The notes under the pieces were generated by a model. The model was not told where the DNA came from. It did not search any database and worked only from the letters and a program-made list of their open reading frames with translations. A DNA stretch of 64,000 nt from the NCBI GenBank assembly GCA_026874595.1, contig CM049314.1:33364229-33428228 (forward strand), given 5' to 3'. The first letter of the stretch is position 1. Each line of letters starts with the position of its first letter. Shown here piece after piece: positions 46,375 to 58,660 of the stretch. The stretch is from Sipunculus nudus (taxonomy: Eukaryota; Annelida; Sipuncula; Golfingiida; Sipunculidae). The position numbers and the translations under genes were made by a program.

Positions 46375-47280
46375 TTGTTTCATGCATCTGTGCACAAACC
46401 GAAGAGTGGCTTGAAGCATGAAATTGTTTATATGCATGCATCTTAAATGGCTTTATCATACACAAGACAGGTGGTGCCACTTACATTCATTTTTTTTGTT
46501 GTGTGCACCTATGCCAGTATTTCAGCAGTTACCTTTGTGTAATGGGTGCATGCACTTTGGTTCAAAATGTTCAGTGTTTGCATTGTACTTATACATGTCA
46601 CACATGTACTTGATAAGTAACGGCCCAGCATGAAAGCATTATACCTGATGTATATCCCATTGCACAGGTTCGCATTAGGCCTTGGTTTCATAAAAGCTCC
46701 ATGGGATTACCTTTAGTTTATAAAGGTCGGATAGGTTATTTGGCCCCTTTAAATAACAGGTAACTAGAAGAAGCACCCCGAGAGCACCGACCTCGGATGT
46801 CACGAAGGATTGTGACTGAATTAATTATGCCTAAAAAAGTTACGTATTCAAATATGTTGAATTTGCACGTTTAACAATATATAGAGTAATTTGAAAGAGA
46901 ATTGACGCCTCTCCTTAGCATGAACGTCAGATATGATTTTATGCATCCCCGCTAGATGTCAATATCGAAATTGACTGCTCTTTGTCCACAACATGAATCT
47001 TCATCTACTATTGTAGGCCTAACGTTTTTAAATGTCTCCTAAAACTTGTAAAGATCATAATTCTGTAAAACAGAAATGGAATGTGTTGGTTATTACTGTA
47101 ACAAGAGTTTTCACAGATGAGATAAAAACGCATGAGTGAGGATTTCTATGTGGATAAGTTCTTTAAGATAGATGGGTGCTAGGTGATGTTGGCACTTAAA
47201 AGTGAGCAGTAACATTTTAAACCCATGAGATCACTTTCAGCAGTCGCGGATTCGGGAGTACGTTTGTGCAGGAGCCAGAT

Positions 47281-47388
47281 TACTCTTATTAAATAATAGG
47301 TCGAATTTTGCTCCCTCCACGGCCCCTCTTTGTCGATGAAGCGGGAACGCAGAGGGAGCATAATTCGACCTGTTATTCAATAAGAGTA
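47281..47388. mobile_element. 108-bp foldback MITE
   Basis: Arms 47281-47317 and 47352-47388 (37 nt each) are near-perfect inverted repeats starting TACTCTTATT and centred on a 34-nt loop. CCAGAT directly precedes the left arm (47275-47280) and occurs one base after the right arm (47390-47395), a likely target duplication. Confidence 0.8.
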
Positions 47389-47395
47389 CCCAGAT

Positions 47396-48420
47396 AGTAG
47401 TACCTAATACTTGAGGAGTACTCAGAATGAGTTTATAAAAAACATAGATAATTTTCGGGGAGGAAGAGTTTGTGTTTTTTTTTTATAAAAAAACCTTGTA
47501 TATGATATTTGATGCTAAGTGTTCAAAAGCCTGAATGAATGAATATCGGCAGGTTCTATTGTTTCTTCAGTTATCCGTAATACTAATAAATTAATGACTT
47601 ATAATATTTTATATAACGGATAAAAAAATCACAGTTTATTATAAATTTTATTAAGATTGTTAAAATGAATTTGTGTAGGCCTAATAAACTTAATAAAATA
47701 TGTGGATGTTATTCAATATATTTACAATTCTATTGACTATATTTCATGTTATTTTATTTATATTATTATATTTCTTTACCTTCATTATAATAAGTAACCA
47801 TGACGAGTCCTATTACCTGGTTTCAGAGTAAACTGCTGTATAATAGTCCCAATTAATGTTTACCAACTTCTATGTCAATCATTTTCTATATTTAAAATTC
47901 CATTTAATACAGTTATTATAACGGTAACTTGGAACATTATAATTCTGTAATTATGATTATTTTTACTTCAAACATTTGTTTAAATATATATTTTTAACAA
48001 ATGATATACTATATTTACAAAATAATATTACTAGGAACTACGTATATAGGCTTATAGCCAAACAAATGAAACATTTCCAAATGGTAGGTCTACATGTTTA
48101 TAAGCAAGGTATTAATAATGCAAATATACATAAGCCATAGAGATAAGGACATGGAGAGATATTTATATTTTGTGTTAAAATAATGAAAAATGAACACATT
48201 TTACGTTTTTCGGTGTAGTTGGTATAAGTTAGTAAGAATGCCTGTTTGACTGGGTCGGGAATTCGGTAGGTCTATGGACCTATATATAAAATCTACCTTG
48301 TACCTCTCTCAATGCAAGCTATCCAAAACGGCACCTTCCTAAGAGCAAAGTGCATCTCACGTGTTTATTTCTCAGTTAACAAACGTCACGTTTATATTCT
48401 GGGCTTTTTAGTACACCTGT
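47396..48420. other. AT-rich intergenic, no feature seen
   Basis: No coding region, repeat or RNA structure recognised. Confidence 0.6.
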
Positions 48421-48456
48421 AGATCTGCGCGTAGCACAGTTGATGCGGAACAAACA

Positions 48457-48473
48457 GCGCATGCGCATTGACT
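48457..48473 (+). promoter_or_regulatory. NRF1-like core followed by TTGACT
   Basis: GCGCATGCGCATTGACT. The palindromic GCGCATGCGC is the NRF1 core; the 17-nt composite recurs at 62520-62536 with one change. Located 38 bp before a possible first exon. Confidence 0.5.
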
Positions 48474-48494
48474 GTCAATAATCGTCTGCGGTGA

Positions 48495-48546
48495 ATGCCC
48501 GCCATTTATTTCGTACACTGTGGTAATACGTTCTCAGGCCAAGGCT
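48495..48546 (+). CDS. Possible first coding exon of an unidentified gene
   Basis: ATG followed by 17 codons (MPAIYFVHCGNTFSGQG) and a very strong donor gct|gtaagtatt, phase 1. HCGN resembles the first knuckle of a zinc ribbon (CxxC would need completion in the next exon). The NRF1-like motif upstream supports promoter character. No second exon could be identified. Confidence 0.35.
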
Positions 48547-49100
48547 GTAAGTATTCCATTTTTGCGTTTTATGTGTGTTTTCTTCCCAATTATCTAATGC
48601 CAAAGGTCTTGATATCTCCTGTTGTCCCTTTGGACATATAACACGATGAACAAACACATGCCCTGTTTGATTTAGTCACGTGACCTAGGACAGGATAATT
48701 AATGTCATGCAGCAATACATACAGCTGTTGTGCACATGTATTGTGACATTTGTATACAGATATTGAAGGAGGTATGTGTGCCAGAACTGTTGAAAGCTGA
48801 TCGGATAGGGAGAGGATTTTACTCGAAAAACACTTAAACAAACAAAATAAAAAACAACAAACAAACAAACAAAAACACTTTATATGATGAATAATACAGA
48901 ACGATCATAATAAGATATAATTTGATGGCCACCTGTCTGATGCCTTTCATTACCCCGAAAATAATTTGAAATCGTGGAAGGAAAATTCTTGTATCACAGA
49001 ATGTGGTCGTATCAACAGGGTTATCATGTTTGACATAGCAAATATTTGACAAATAAATAAAAAGAATAAGGTATGATCATGACAGCGGAGGGTTTTATAT
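48547..49100. other. No feature seen
   Basis: AT-rich sequence with an A/AAC-rich patch at 48836-48877; nothing else recognised. Confidence 0.55.
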
Positions 49101-49101
49101 A

Positions 49102-50165
49102 CAGTAGAACGCCTGTATTACGGTCACCATCGGGACTGGATGAAAGTGGCCGTAATACAGGAGTGGCCGTAATACAGGACTTGACCAGGATAGGGGGGTT
49201 AAAATGTAACACGAAACCAAGTTCAAATCTTTATTACAATCAACAAAATAAACGTATATACAGGGTATTAGTATAATTACTGTTATCAATAAAAAAAATA
49301 AAATATTTACAATCACGTCAACCCTATTTATAACAGTCACCAACAATATTTACGAATACAGTGTATGTCGTAAAATTACAAACATATTGTATATCCATGA
49401 TATTTGTACAAATGTTGAGAAGCTCTTTGTATCCATAAAGCATACTAATAGCACGGAAGTATCAGCATAAATATGTGAACATTCACAGAATACACTCTTT
49501 ACATCTGGTTAAAGAAAGCAGTTATGAAAGACTGTTTGTTACACACTTTCGAGTTCACAATTTCATCTTGTTAGGCAGATTCAAAATTCTTGGTGGCCAT
49601 AATGGTCAAAGTGATTGGGACAGAGTATGCGTAACATTTCTTACATGTAACATTGTTTATTTTGCATTCATAATTATTCATGTATGAGTAAATTGTGCGA
49701 TGTTTGCCGCACTGTTTTCGTTTGATGTACGTGTTCACGAGGACATTGAAGAAAGTTTAAAGATCAACAGTTTGCCCAAAATTTTTCTGATGACATAATC
49801 ATCGGGACCCGCTGGTTGTCGTTCGTTAATTAAATTACAAACACCCTGATTAAGATCCGGCTCGCTAGACTGATTCCCAAACACACGCAGGTGGTAACAC
49901 ATGCCTTACTATTGTGCATACTAACGACGCTGGCTACGTGTCAAACAACTCTGTCACGGTCGAGTGGTTACCTGCCCCTGACCATAATTGAGGCGTTTCC
50001 CGGCCTGCGGGACCGAGAGACCTGGCCGTAATGCGGAATAGAGGAGTGACCGTAATTGACAACAAAATGATTATGAAATATACGGTCGAAAATTCGGGAC
50101 CGGAAAATCTGACCATTATAGACGTATTGACCGTTATTGAGGCGCGGCCGTTAGCAGGCGTTCTA

Positions 50166-50168
<3 letters not shown>
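49102..50168. mobile_element. 1,067-bp Tc1/pogo-like non-autonomous transposon with perfect 14-bp TIRs
   Basis: CAGTAGAACGCCTG (49102-49115) and CAGGCGTTCTACTG (50155-50168) are exact inverted repeats, each flanked by TA, the expected target duplication. Subterminal GGCCGTAATACAGG and GACCGTAATTGA motifs are repeated at both ends. No ORF above 100 codons, so it needs a transposase in trans. Confidence 0.88.

Positions 50169-50225
<57 letters not shown>
50169..50225. repeat. TA microsatellite abutting the transposon
   Basis: Alternating TA run starting at the TA target site. Confidence 0.95.
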
Positions 50226-50227
<2 letters not shown>

Positions 50228-52238
50228 TTATATATATTCTATATATAGGAATGGTCTTCAAGTTGGATTTCAAGTAGCACCAATGGCTGAAATTCAGGTA
50301 ATCTTTGTGTAACACCGTGAACTTAGTAAAAGCGGCCATGTTTATTGCAAATGTGCCATCACATAATAGACTGTATAATGCATATATTGCACGGTGGATT
50401 CTGCCAAGTTAAATAACTAAGGGTGCCAGTCACTGTAACCTGCACATCACCTTGAGATGATTAACAAATAATATATGTAACATCAGAAGGCCGCATTTGA
50501 CAGAAAGTTATAGTTTTGCTTAACCTAAGATCAGTTGCCATGGCACCGCATCTGCTCATCAGCCATCCGTTCTCCTGACATGTTGACAGAATCTCAGCAC
50601 CTCCCTGACCTGTCAAGTTTCCATTTAATCATACTGTAACCCGAGACCCTGATTTTTTTTTACATATGCGTATATATAATTACTTGTTTATAATATATCG
50701 AAACGAGGTCAACTGTAACACGTACGCGGATACTTCGACAGGGGCGGATTTTGAAGGGGAATAGGGTGTAAAAATCTTGGAAACAGAAATATATACTTAT
50801 ATATTCTTATATATTCTTATTTCTCTTAAGTAATCTTATAGGACTGGGACATAAATGATTTTGAATACAATTGTGAGTTTGTTGGTCCCATATACAGCGG
50901 TCATATATACCATGTGAGTCGTGTGGTCAAAACTTTCCAATTCAGTCATTTTTATGGAGGTGACTTAAAGACAATGTTACTGGAATATTTATGTTTTAAA
51001 TTATTTTAAGTTATATTTTTTAGTAAAATTTTAAGGATATTTCTGTCCTAACGATTTTTGACATTGAACTTTCACTTGAACACGCATTGCTCTGAAGATT
51101 CAAAATACCTGTAAACTATAATATAAACAAATCTAAATCTAAAAACAATACTAAAATGCAAATAAATAAAAAAATAATTTGGAATACCAATAGTCTGGCT
51201 TTCCATTAACTATGTTCGGCGTTCGTTTAAGATGGAAGGCCTGTAATGATGTCCTTTGCTTAACATTTTACCTCTGGAAAAATTAGCCGATGCATCACGG
51301 TACGGAAACGTTTAAATAAATGTGATGTAATAATGTAAAAGGCTTATATTTGTCCATTGCTTATCAATCATTGCCAGGCCATTTTTAAAATAAAACATGC
51401 TAATGCTGATGTGTGTGCATGTGCATATATATATATACTTGTGTACCATACATATACCCATCCAGTTTGTTTAAAAGTCTCCGGCATCCTCTCTCGAACG
51501 GCTTCATGTTTATTTGTAGGGACACGAGCCTTGCGTGCTGTACACCTGAACACCACTACTAATCGTGCTGAGGTAGTAAAAGACAAACGTCGGTGTTGAC
51601 TGATACAAGTTTAATTCTCAGCATAAATCTTCACAATACAACTCCTTCCGGGACGAACATTTGGGCTTTAGGAGTGGAGTTCACCAATAACAGGTAAGAA
51701 TGCGTCCCATCCTTACAGCCAGACACATCCACATGTATATTCATCGATGTCACTTCCTCCCATTATTGTCAACAAGAAGCTGCAATTGTGGAGCTCTAAT
51801 TATTACATCATTTTCTTTCGGTTAGACAAATGAATGTATAAAGACTGCATAAACAGACTGCGTATGCAGAACTTAAACAAATTAAGTTTTTATTTGTATC
51901 GCTTTTTCCTCATATGCCATATTCAATCAAGTACGTCACATTAGTGAGAAATGTAATTTGTTAAAAATAAAACAGTACTGATTTCTCATTTCCCAGCATA
52001 GTCAGCTTTTTCGGGAGGTACGCCGGATCAGCTATGTTATACGCCACAAAGCAGACATAGAAATGAAGCCGCATAAGGGCATATACACATACATGTTATT
52101 ATGTCTTCAAGTGGCGTTCTCCTGTGCGTTCTTCTTTATGTGAAGTACCAATTTCTTCGTCATATTCAAGAGCAATCAATGAGCGTGTACGGTTTGCTGT
52201 GCAAGAGTACAATGTTCATTAGTTATGTGAATCGGATA
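50226..52238. other. Spacer before the minisatellite, no gene supported
   Basis: No recognisable domain in any frame. The ATG at 52101 opens a frame into the array, with a mildly hydrophobic start (MSSSGVLLCVLLYVKYQF), but nothing upstream looks like a promoter. Confidence 0.5.
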
Positions 52239-55200
52239 GTTCCCATGTGGCATATCTCCAGGTACAATGTGGCATATCTTCAGGTACCATGTGGCATACC
52301 TTCAGGTACCATGTGGTATATCTTCAGGTACCATGTGGCATACCTTCAGGTTCCATGTGGCATATCTTCAGGTACCATGTGGCATACCTTCAGGTACCAT
52401 GTGGCATACCTTCAGGTACCATGTGGCATACCTTCAGGTACCATGTGGCATACCTTCAGGTACCATGTGGCATACCTTCAGGTACCTTGTGGCATACCTT
52501 CAGGTACCATGTGGCATACCTTCAGGTACCATGTGGCATACCTTCAGGTACCATGTGGCATACCTTCAGGTTCCATGTGGCATATCTCCAGGTACCATGT
52601 GGCATACCTTCAGGTACCTTGTGGCATACCTTCAGGTTCCATGTGGCATATCTCCAGGTACCATGTGGCATACCTTCAGGTTCCATGTGGCATATCTCCA
52701 GGTACCATGTGGCATACCTTCAGGTACCATGTGGCATACCTTCAGGTTCCATGTGGCATATCTCCAGGTACCATGTGGCATACCTTCAGGTTCCATGTGG
52801 CATATCTCCAGGTACCATGTGGCATACCTTCAGGTACCATGTGGCATACCTTCAGGTTCCATGTGGCATATCTCCAGGTACCATGTGGCATACCTTCAGG
52901 TACCTTGTGGCATACCTTCAGGTTCCATGTGGCATACCTTCAGGTACCATGTGGCATACCTTCAGGTACCTTGTGGCATACCTTCAGGTTCCATGTGGCA
53001 TACCTTCAGGTTCCATGTGGCATACCTTCAGGTACCATGTGGCATATCTCCAGGTTCCATGTGGCATACCTTCAGGTACCATGTGGTATATCTTCAGGTA
53101 CCATGTGGCATACCTTCAGGTTCCATGTGGCATATCTTCAGGTACCATGTGGCATACCTTCAGGTACCATGTGGCATATCTTCAGGTACCATGTGGCATA
53201 CCTTCAGGTTCCATGTGGCATATCTTCAGGTACCATGTGGCATACCTTCAGGTACCATGTGGCATACCTTCAGGTTCCATGTGGCATACCTTCAGGTACC
53301 ATGTGGCATACCTTCAGGTACCATGTGGCATACCTTCAGGTTCCATGTGGCATACCTTCAGGTACCATGTGGCACACCTTCAGGTACCATGTGGCATATC
53401 TCCAGGTTCCATGTGGCATACCTTCAGGTACCATGTGGTATATCTTCAGGTACCATGTGGCATACCTTCAGGTTCCATGTGGCATATCTTCAGGTACCAT
53501 GTGGCATACCTTCAGGTACCATGTGGCATACCTTCAGGTTCCATGTGGCATACCTTCAGGTACCATGTGGCATACCTTCAGGTACCATGTGGCATACCTT
53601 CAGGTACCATGTGGCATACCTTCAGGTACCTTGTGGCATACCTTCAGGTTCCATGTGGTATATCTTCAGGTACCATGTGGCATACCTTCAGGTACCATGT
53701 GGCATACCTTCAGGTTCCATGTGGCATATCTCCAGGTACCATGTGGCATACCTTCAGGTACCATGTGGCATACCTCCAGGTTCCATGTGGCATATCTCCA
53801 GGTACCATGTGGCATACCTTCAGGTACCATGTGGCATACCTTCAGGTACCTTGTGGCATACCTTCAGGTACCATGTGGTATATCTTCAGGTTCCATGTGG
53901 CATATCTTCAGGTACCATGTGGCATACCTTCAGGTACCATGTGGCATACCTTCAGGTACCATGTGGGATACCTTCAGGTACCATGTGGCATACCTTCAGG
54001 TACCATGTGGCATACCTTCAGGTACCTTGTGGCATACCTTCAGGTTCCATGTGGTATATCTTCAGGTACCATGTGGCATACCTTCAGGTACCATGTGGCA
54101 TACCTTCAGGTTCCATGTGGCATATCTCCAGGTACCATGTGGCATACCTTCAGGTACCATGTGGCATACCTTCAGGTACCTTGTGGCATACCTTCAGGTT
54201 CCATGTGGCATATCTTCAGGTACCTTGTGGCATACCTTCAGGTTCCATGTGGCATATCTTCAGGTACCATGTGGCATACCTTCAGGTACCATGTGGCATA
54301 CCTTCAGGTACCATGTGGCATACCTTCAGGTACCATGTGGCATACCTTCAGGTACCATGTGGCATACCTTCAGGTACCATGTGGCATACCTTCAGGTACC
54401 ATGTGGCATACCTTCAGGTACCTTGTGGCATACCTTCAGGTTCCATGTGGCATATCTTCAGGTACCTTGTGGCATACCTTCAGGTTCCATGTGGTATATC
54501 TTCAGGTTCCATGTGGCATACCTTCAGGTACCATGTGGCATACCTTCAGGTACCATGTGGCATACCTTCAGGTACCATGTGGCATACCTTCAGGTACCAT
54601 GTGGCATACCTTCAGGTTCCATGTGGCATATCTTCAGGTACCATGTGGCATACCTTCAGGTACCATGTGGCATATCTTCAGGTACCTTGTGGCATACCTT
54701 CAGGTTCCATGTGGCATATCTTCAGGTACCTTGTGGCATACCTTCAGGTTCCATGTGGCATATCTCCAGGTACCATGTGGCATACCTTCAGGTTCCATGT
54801 GGCATACCTTCAGGTACCATGTGGCATACCTTCAGGTACCATGTGGCATACCTTCAGGTTCCATGTGGCATATCTCCAGGTACCATGTGGCATACCTTCA
54901 GGAACCATGTGGCATACCTTCAGGTACCATGTGGCATACCTTCAGGTTCCATGTGGTATATCTTCAGGTACCATGTGGCATACCTTCAGGGACCATGTGG
55001 CATACCTTCAGGTACCATGTGGCATACCTTCAGGTACCATGTGGCATACCTTCAGGTTCCATGTGGCATATCTTCAGGTACCATGTGGCATACCTTCAGG
55101 TACCATGTGGCATATCTTCAGGTACCTTGTGGCATACCTTCAGGTTCCATGTGGCATATCTTCAGGTACCTTGTGGCATACCTTCAGGTTCCATGTGGCA

Positions 55201-56808
55201 TACCTTCAGGTACCATGTGGCATACCTTCAGGTTCCATGTGGCATATCTTCAGGTTCCATGTGGTATATCTTCAGGTACCATGTGGCATACCTTCAGGTA
55301 CCATGTGGCATACCTTCAGGTACCATGTGGCATACCTTCAGGTACCATGTGGCATACCTTCAGGTACCATGTGGCATACCTTCAGGTACCATGTGGCATA
55401 CCTTCAGGTTCCATGTGGCATATCTTCAGGTACCATGTGGCATACCTTCAGGTACCATGTGGCATACCTTCAGGTACCTTGTGGCATACCTTCAGGTACC
55501 ATGTGGCATACCTTCAGGTTCCATGTGGCATACCTTCAGGTTCCATGTGGCATATCTTCAGGTTCCATGTGGCATACCTTCAGGTTCCATGTGGCATATC
55601 TTCAGGTACCATGTGGTATACCTTCAGGTACCATGTGGCATACCTTCAGGTACCATGTGGCATACCTTCAGGTACCATGTGGCATACCTTCAGGTTCCAT
55701 GTGGCATACCTTCAGGTACCATGTGGCATACCTTCAGGTACCATGTGGCATACCTTCAGGTTCCATGTGGTATATCTCCAGGTACCATGTGGCATATCTT
55801 CAGGTTCCATGTGGCATACCTTCAGGTACCATGTGGTATACCTTCAGGTTCCATGTGGTATACCTTCAGGTTCCATGTGGCATATCTTCAGGTACCATGT
55901 GGCATACCTTCAGGTACCATGTGGTATATCTTCAGGTACCATGTGGCATATCTTCAGGTACCATGTGGCATACCTTCAGGTACCATGTGGTATACCTTCA
56001 GGTTCCATGTGGCATATCTTCAGGTACCATGTGGCATACCTTCAGGTACCATGTGGTATATCTTCAGGTACCATGTGGCATACCTTCAGGTACCATGTGG
56101 TATACCTTCAGGTACCATGTGGCATATCTTCAGGTACCATGTGGCATACCTTCAGGTACCATGTGGTATACCTTCAGGTTCCATGTGGCATATCTTCAGG
56201 TACCATGTGGTATATCTTCAGGTACCATGTGGCATATCTTCAGGTACCATGTGGCATACCTTCAGGTACCATGTGGTATACCTTCAGGTTCCATGTGGTA
56301 TATCTTCAGGTACCATGTGGTATATCTTCAGGTACCATGTGGCATACCTTCAGGTACCATGTGGCATACCTTCAGGTACCATGTGGCATATCTTCAGGTA
56401 CCATGTGGCATACCTTCAGGTACCATGTGGTATACCTTCAGGTTCCATGTGGCATATCTTCAGGTACCATGTGGCATACCTTCAGGTACCATGTGGCATA
56501 CCTTCAGGTACCATGTGGTATATCTTCAGGTACCATGTGGTATATCTTCAGGTACCATGTGGCACACCTTCAGGTTCCATGTGGCATATCTTCAGGTACC
56601 TTGTGGCATACTTTCAGGTACCATGTGGCATACCTTCAGGTACCCTGTGGCATACCTTCAGGTACCATGTGGCATGTGGCATACCTCCAGGTACCATGTG
56701 GCATACCTCCAGGTACCATGTGGCATACCTCCAGGTACCATGTGGCATATCTTCAGGTACCATGTGGCATACCTTCATGTACCATGTGGCATATATTCAG
56801 GTACGCCA
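52239..56808 (+). repeat. Minisatellite: ~207 copies of a 22-bp unit, open in all three + frames
   Basis: A reference unit is 52391-52412; each contains GGTACC, CATGTGG and ACCTTCAG. Because 22 is 1 mod 3, every + frame reads the same cyclic 22-residue repeat (PCGIPSG, MWHTFRYH, VAYLQ), and a stop-free unit is open in all frames. Frames run 52101-56852, 52247-56980 and 52267-56811. The minus strand has TGA once per three units in every frame. Variation is confined to a few sites (GTA/GTT, CCA/CCT, GGCATA/GGTATA, ACCTT/ATCTT/ATCTCC), with variant blocks repeated at 352 and 396 bp. One 29-bp unit (7-bp ATGTGGC duplication) occurs near 56660. A protein product is not supported. Confidence 0.97.
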
Positions 56809-58660
56809 TGACTGCAAGACATGCCATCCTTTTAAAGAAATTGCCCAAATGAAGAAATTTTGGTCACAGAAACAAATTTATAATTCTACATACTCATTTA
56901 TTTTTTTTTCTATTTTCTTTACGAGTCGAGATAAAACACTGAATTTTACGAGCTTGCCTAGAAAAAAATATATAATATAAAAATGTTCTATAATTCTTGA
57001 AATGGCGTAAATTATCAACACAACATTTACAGTTCATTATCCATACTTTTCGTAATTCTTTTAAAGAAACTGTACCAAGGCACAAATTAGAACAATAAAA
57101 AGGACCCGGTCTTCATTTACAAACAGTTTATATTTGGTCCAAATATTAACCGATCAGTAGATACGGCGAATCCGTAGAACAATAAGATTTTGGATTGCAT
57201 TGGTCGCCCTTTTCCGACGTAGACGAAAAATCAATAGGAGGTACATGATCATGGTAACATAGTCTACCAAACATATAGAGAAAAAAGCATCTTAAACTGA
57301 GGTGTGTTACATTATGCATTCCAATGTTTTTTTAATACTTTGAGTAAATAGGGTTGAATTAGTGCCAATGAAATAATTTCCTACACTCATATACAAGATC
57401 TAGTGAGTCGCATTGTAATCTTGATGATCAAAAGTATTGTCCTTCACAGCAGCTGCAACATATCGCTTAATTGGTCATATCAACATCATCTTTGTTTGTT
57501 TAAGACGATATGCAAGAAAAGTGAGCTAGTATGTACAATCAGAATCATATATATGATGTTGCCTGTAAAGTATAGGAAACAAAGGCCGTCATAACACAGT
57601 GAGAAATCAGGACGTAGTAGGAACTGCTTGTTCTCCTTTTTTTTAATAATCAACACGGTTTGATAAATGAAACTGCGTAGGAGCCGACAAGTTCAGTTTA
57701 TAAACATACTCATATTACTCATAGTCATACGAACGATATATTATAATATATGCTAATTTTGTACAAGAGTAAGCCAATATTGGGACTTCCAAGTTCTGCG
57801 TGATAATATAAATTTTGTTTTCTAAAACATAACATTATCGCACAATATTTTTATCATAAAATAATTGCAACCTGAGTAATTTAACCTCTATCAGATACAG
57901 CATTTGTAACATTATATATATACCTATACATTTCCTGACTTCATACGTGGAAAATAAGCTGGCATTCATTATAAGAACCATGTGTTCCTTTGCCTAAAGC
58001 AAACACAAAAGAAACCACTGTCCGTTAAAACACAATGAGAATACCAGGCTGCTTCTGATTATGATTTATAGTTAGTTTGGTTATCTATTTAGGAAAAGTA
58101 AGAGGAAGCGCCTGAAAGAACCCACAAGCAGACTTCAGTAACATACCCATATCATTCATTCGAACATGTGTTAATAATATATGCTATTTGTATGTGTTGT
58201 ATAATGCAATTGCCAGTCGGACGTACTTTATGGTTTATTATGATTCTTAAGATCATTACTTCGTTTGCTAGTACTGCTGGCATCATCATCAGCATCATCA
58301 TCATCGTATTCATCACCATCATCTGATGGGTCTAACTAGCCCCCAACCAAGAGCACCTGTGTTTTAACTTCCTCCAGATACCAAATAAAACGAAAATATT
58401 TGGAAAACCAGTAAAAAGAAACCTTGGACTTTTTCAACTATGTACTTTTATATATGCATACTTTGTAAAGATTTTGGAGAGCTACAGAATGTACATATGT
58501 TCCTATGCTTAAAACATGTAGGCCTACATTCAATAGGCACCATTGATGAATCATTAGATATTTGTATACATACAGTTCATTACATGTACATGCCACCAAT
58601 TTTTTCAAGCTGGTACACATTTTATACAAGACAAAAGAAAATGACTATTGAAGGATCCCC
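56809..58660. other. No gene or repeat recognised
   Basis: AT-rich. A short (ATC)n-type patch at 58281-58320 is the only structure noted. Confidence 0.55.

Noticed and set aside
51520-51569. Possible second exon joining the exon at 48495
   Set aside because: An AG acceptor and GT donor exist with workable phase, but the peptide does not continue the zinc-ribbon-like pattern and nothing else supports it.
52101-56980. Three overlapping ~1,500-residue ORFs as repeat proteins
   Set aside because: All three are phases of the same 22-bp satellite; openness in one frame forces it in the others, and no promoter, splice structure or known domain supports translation.
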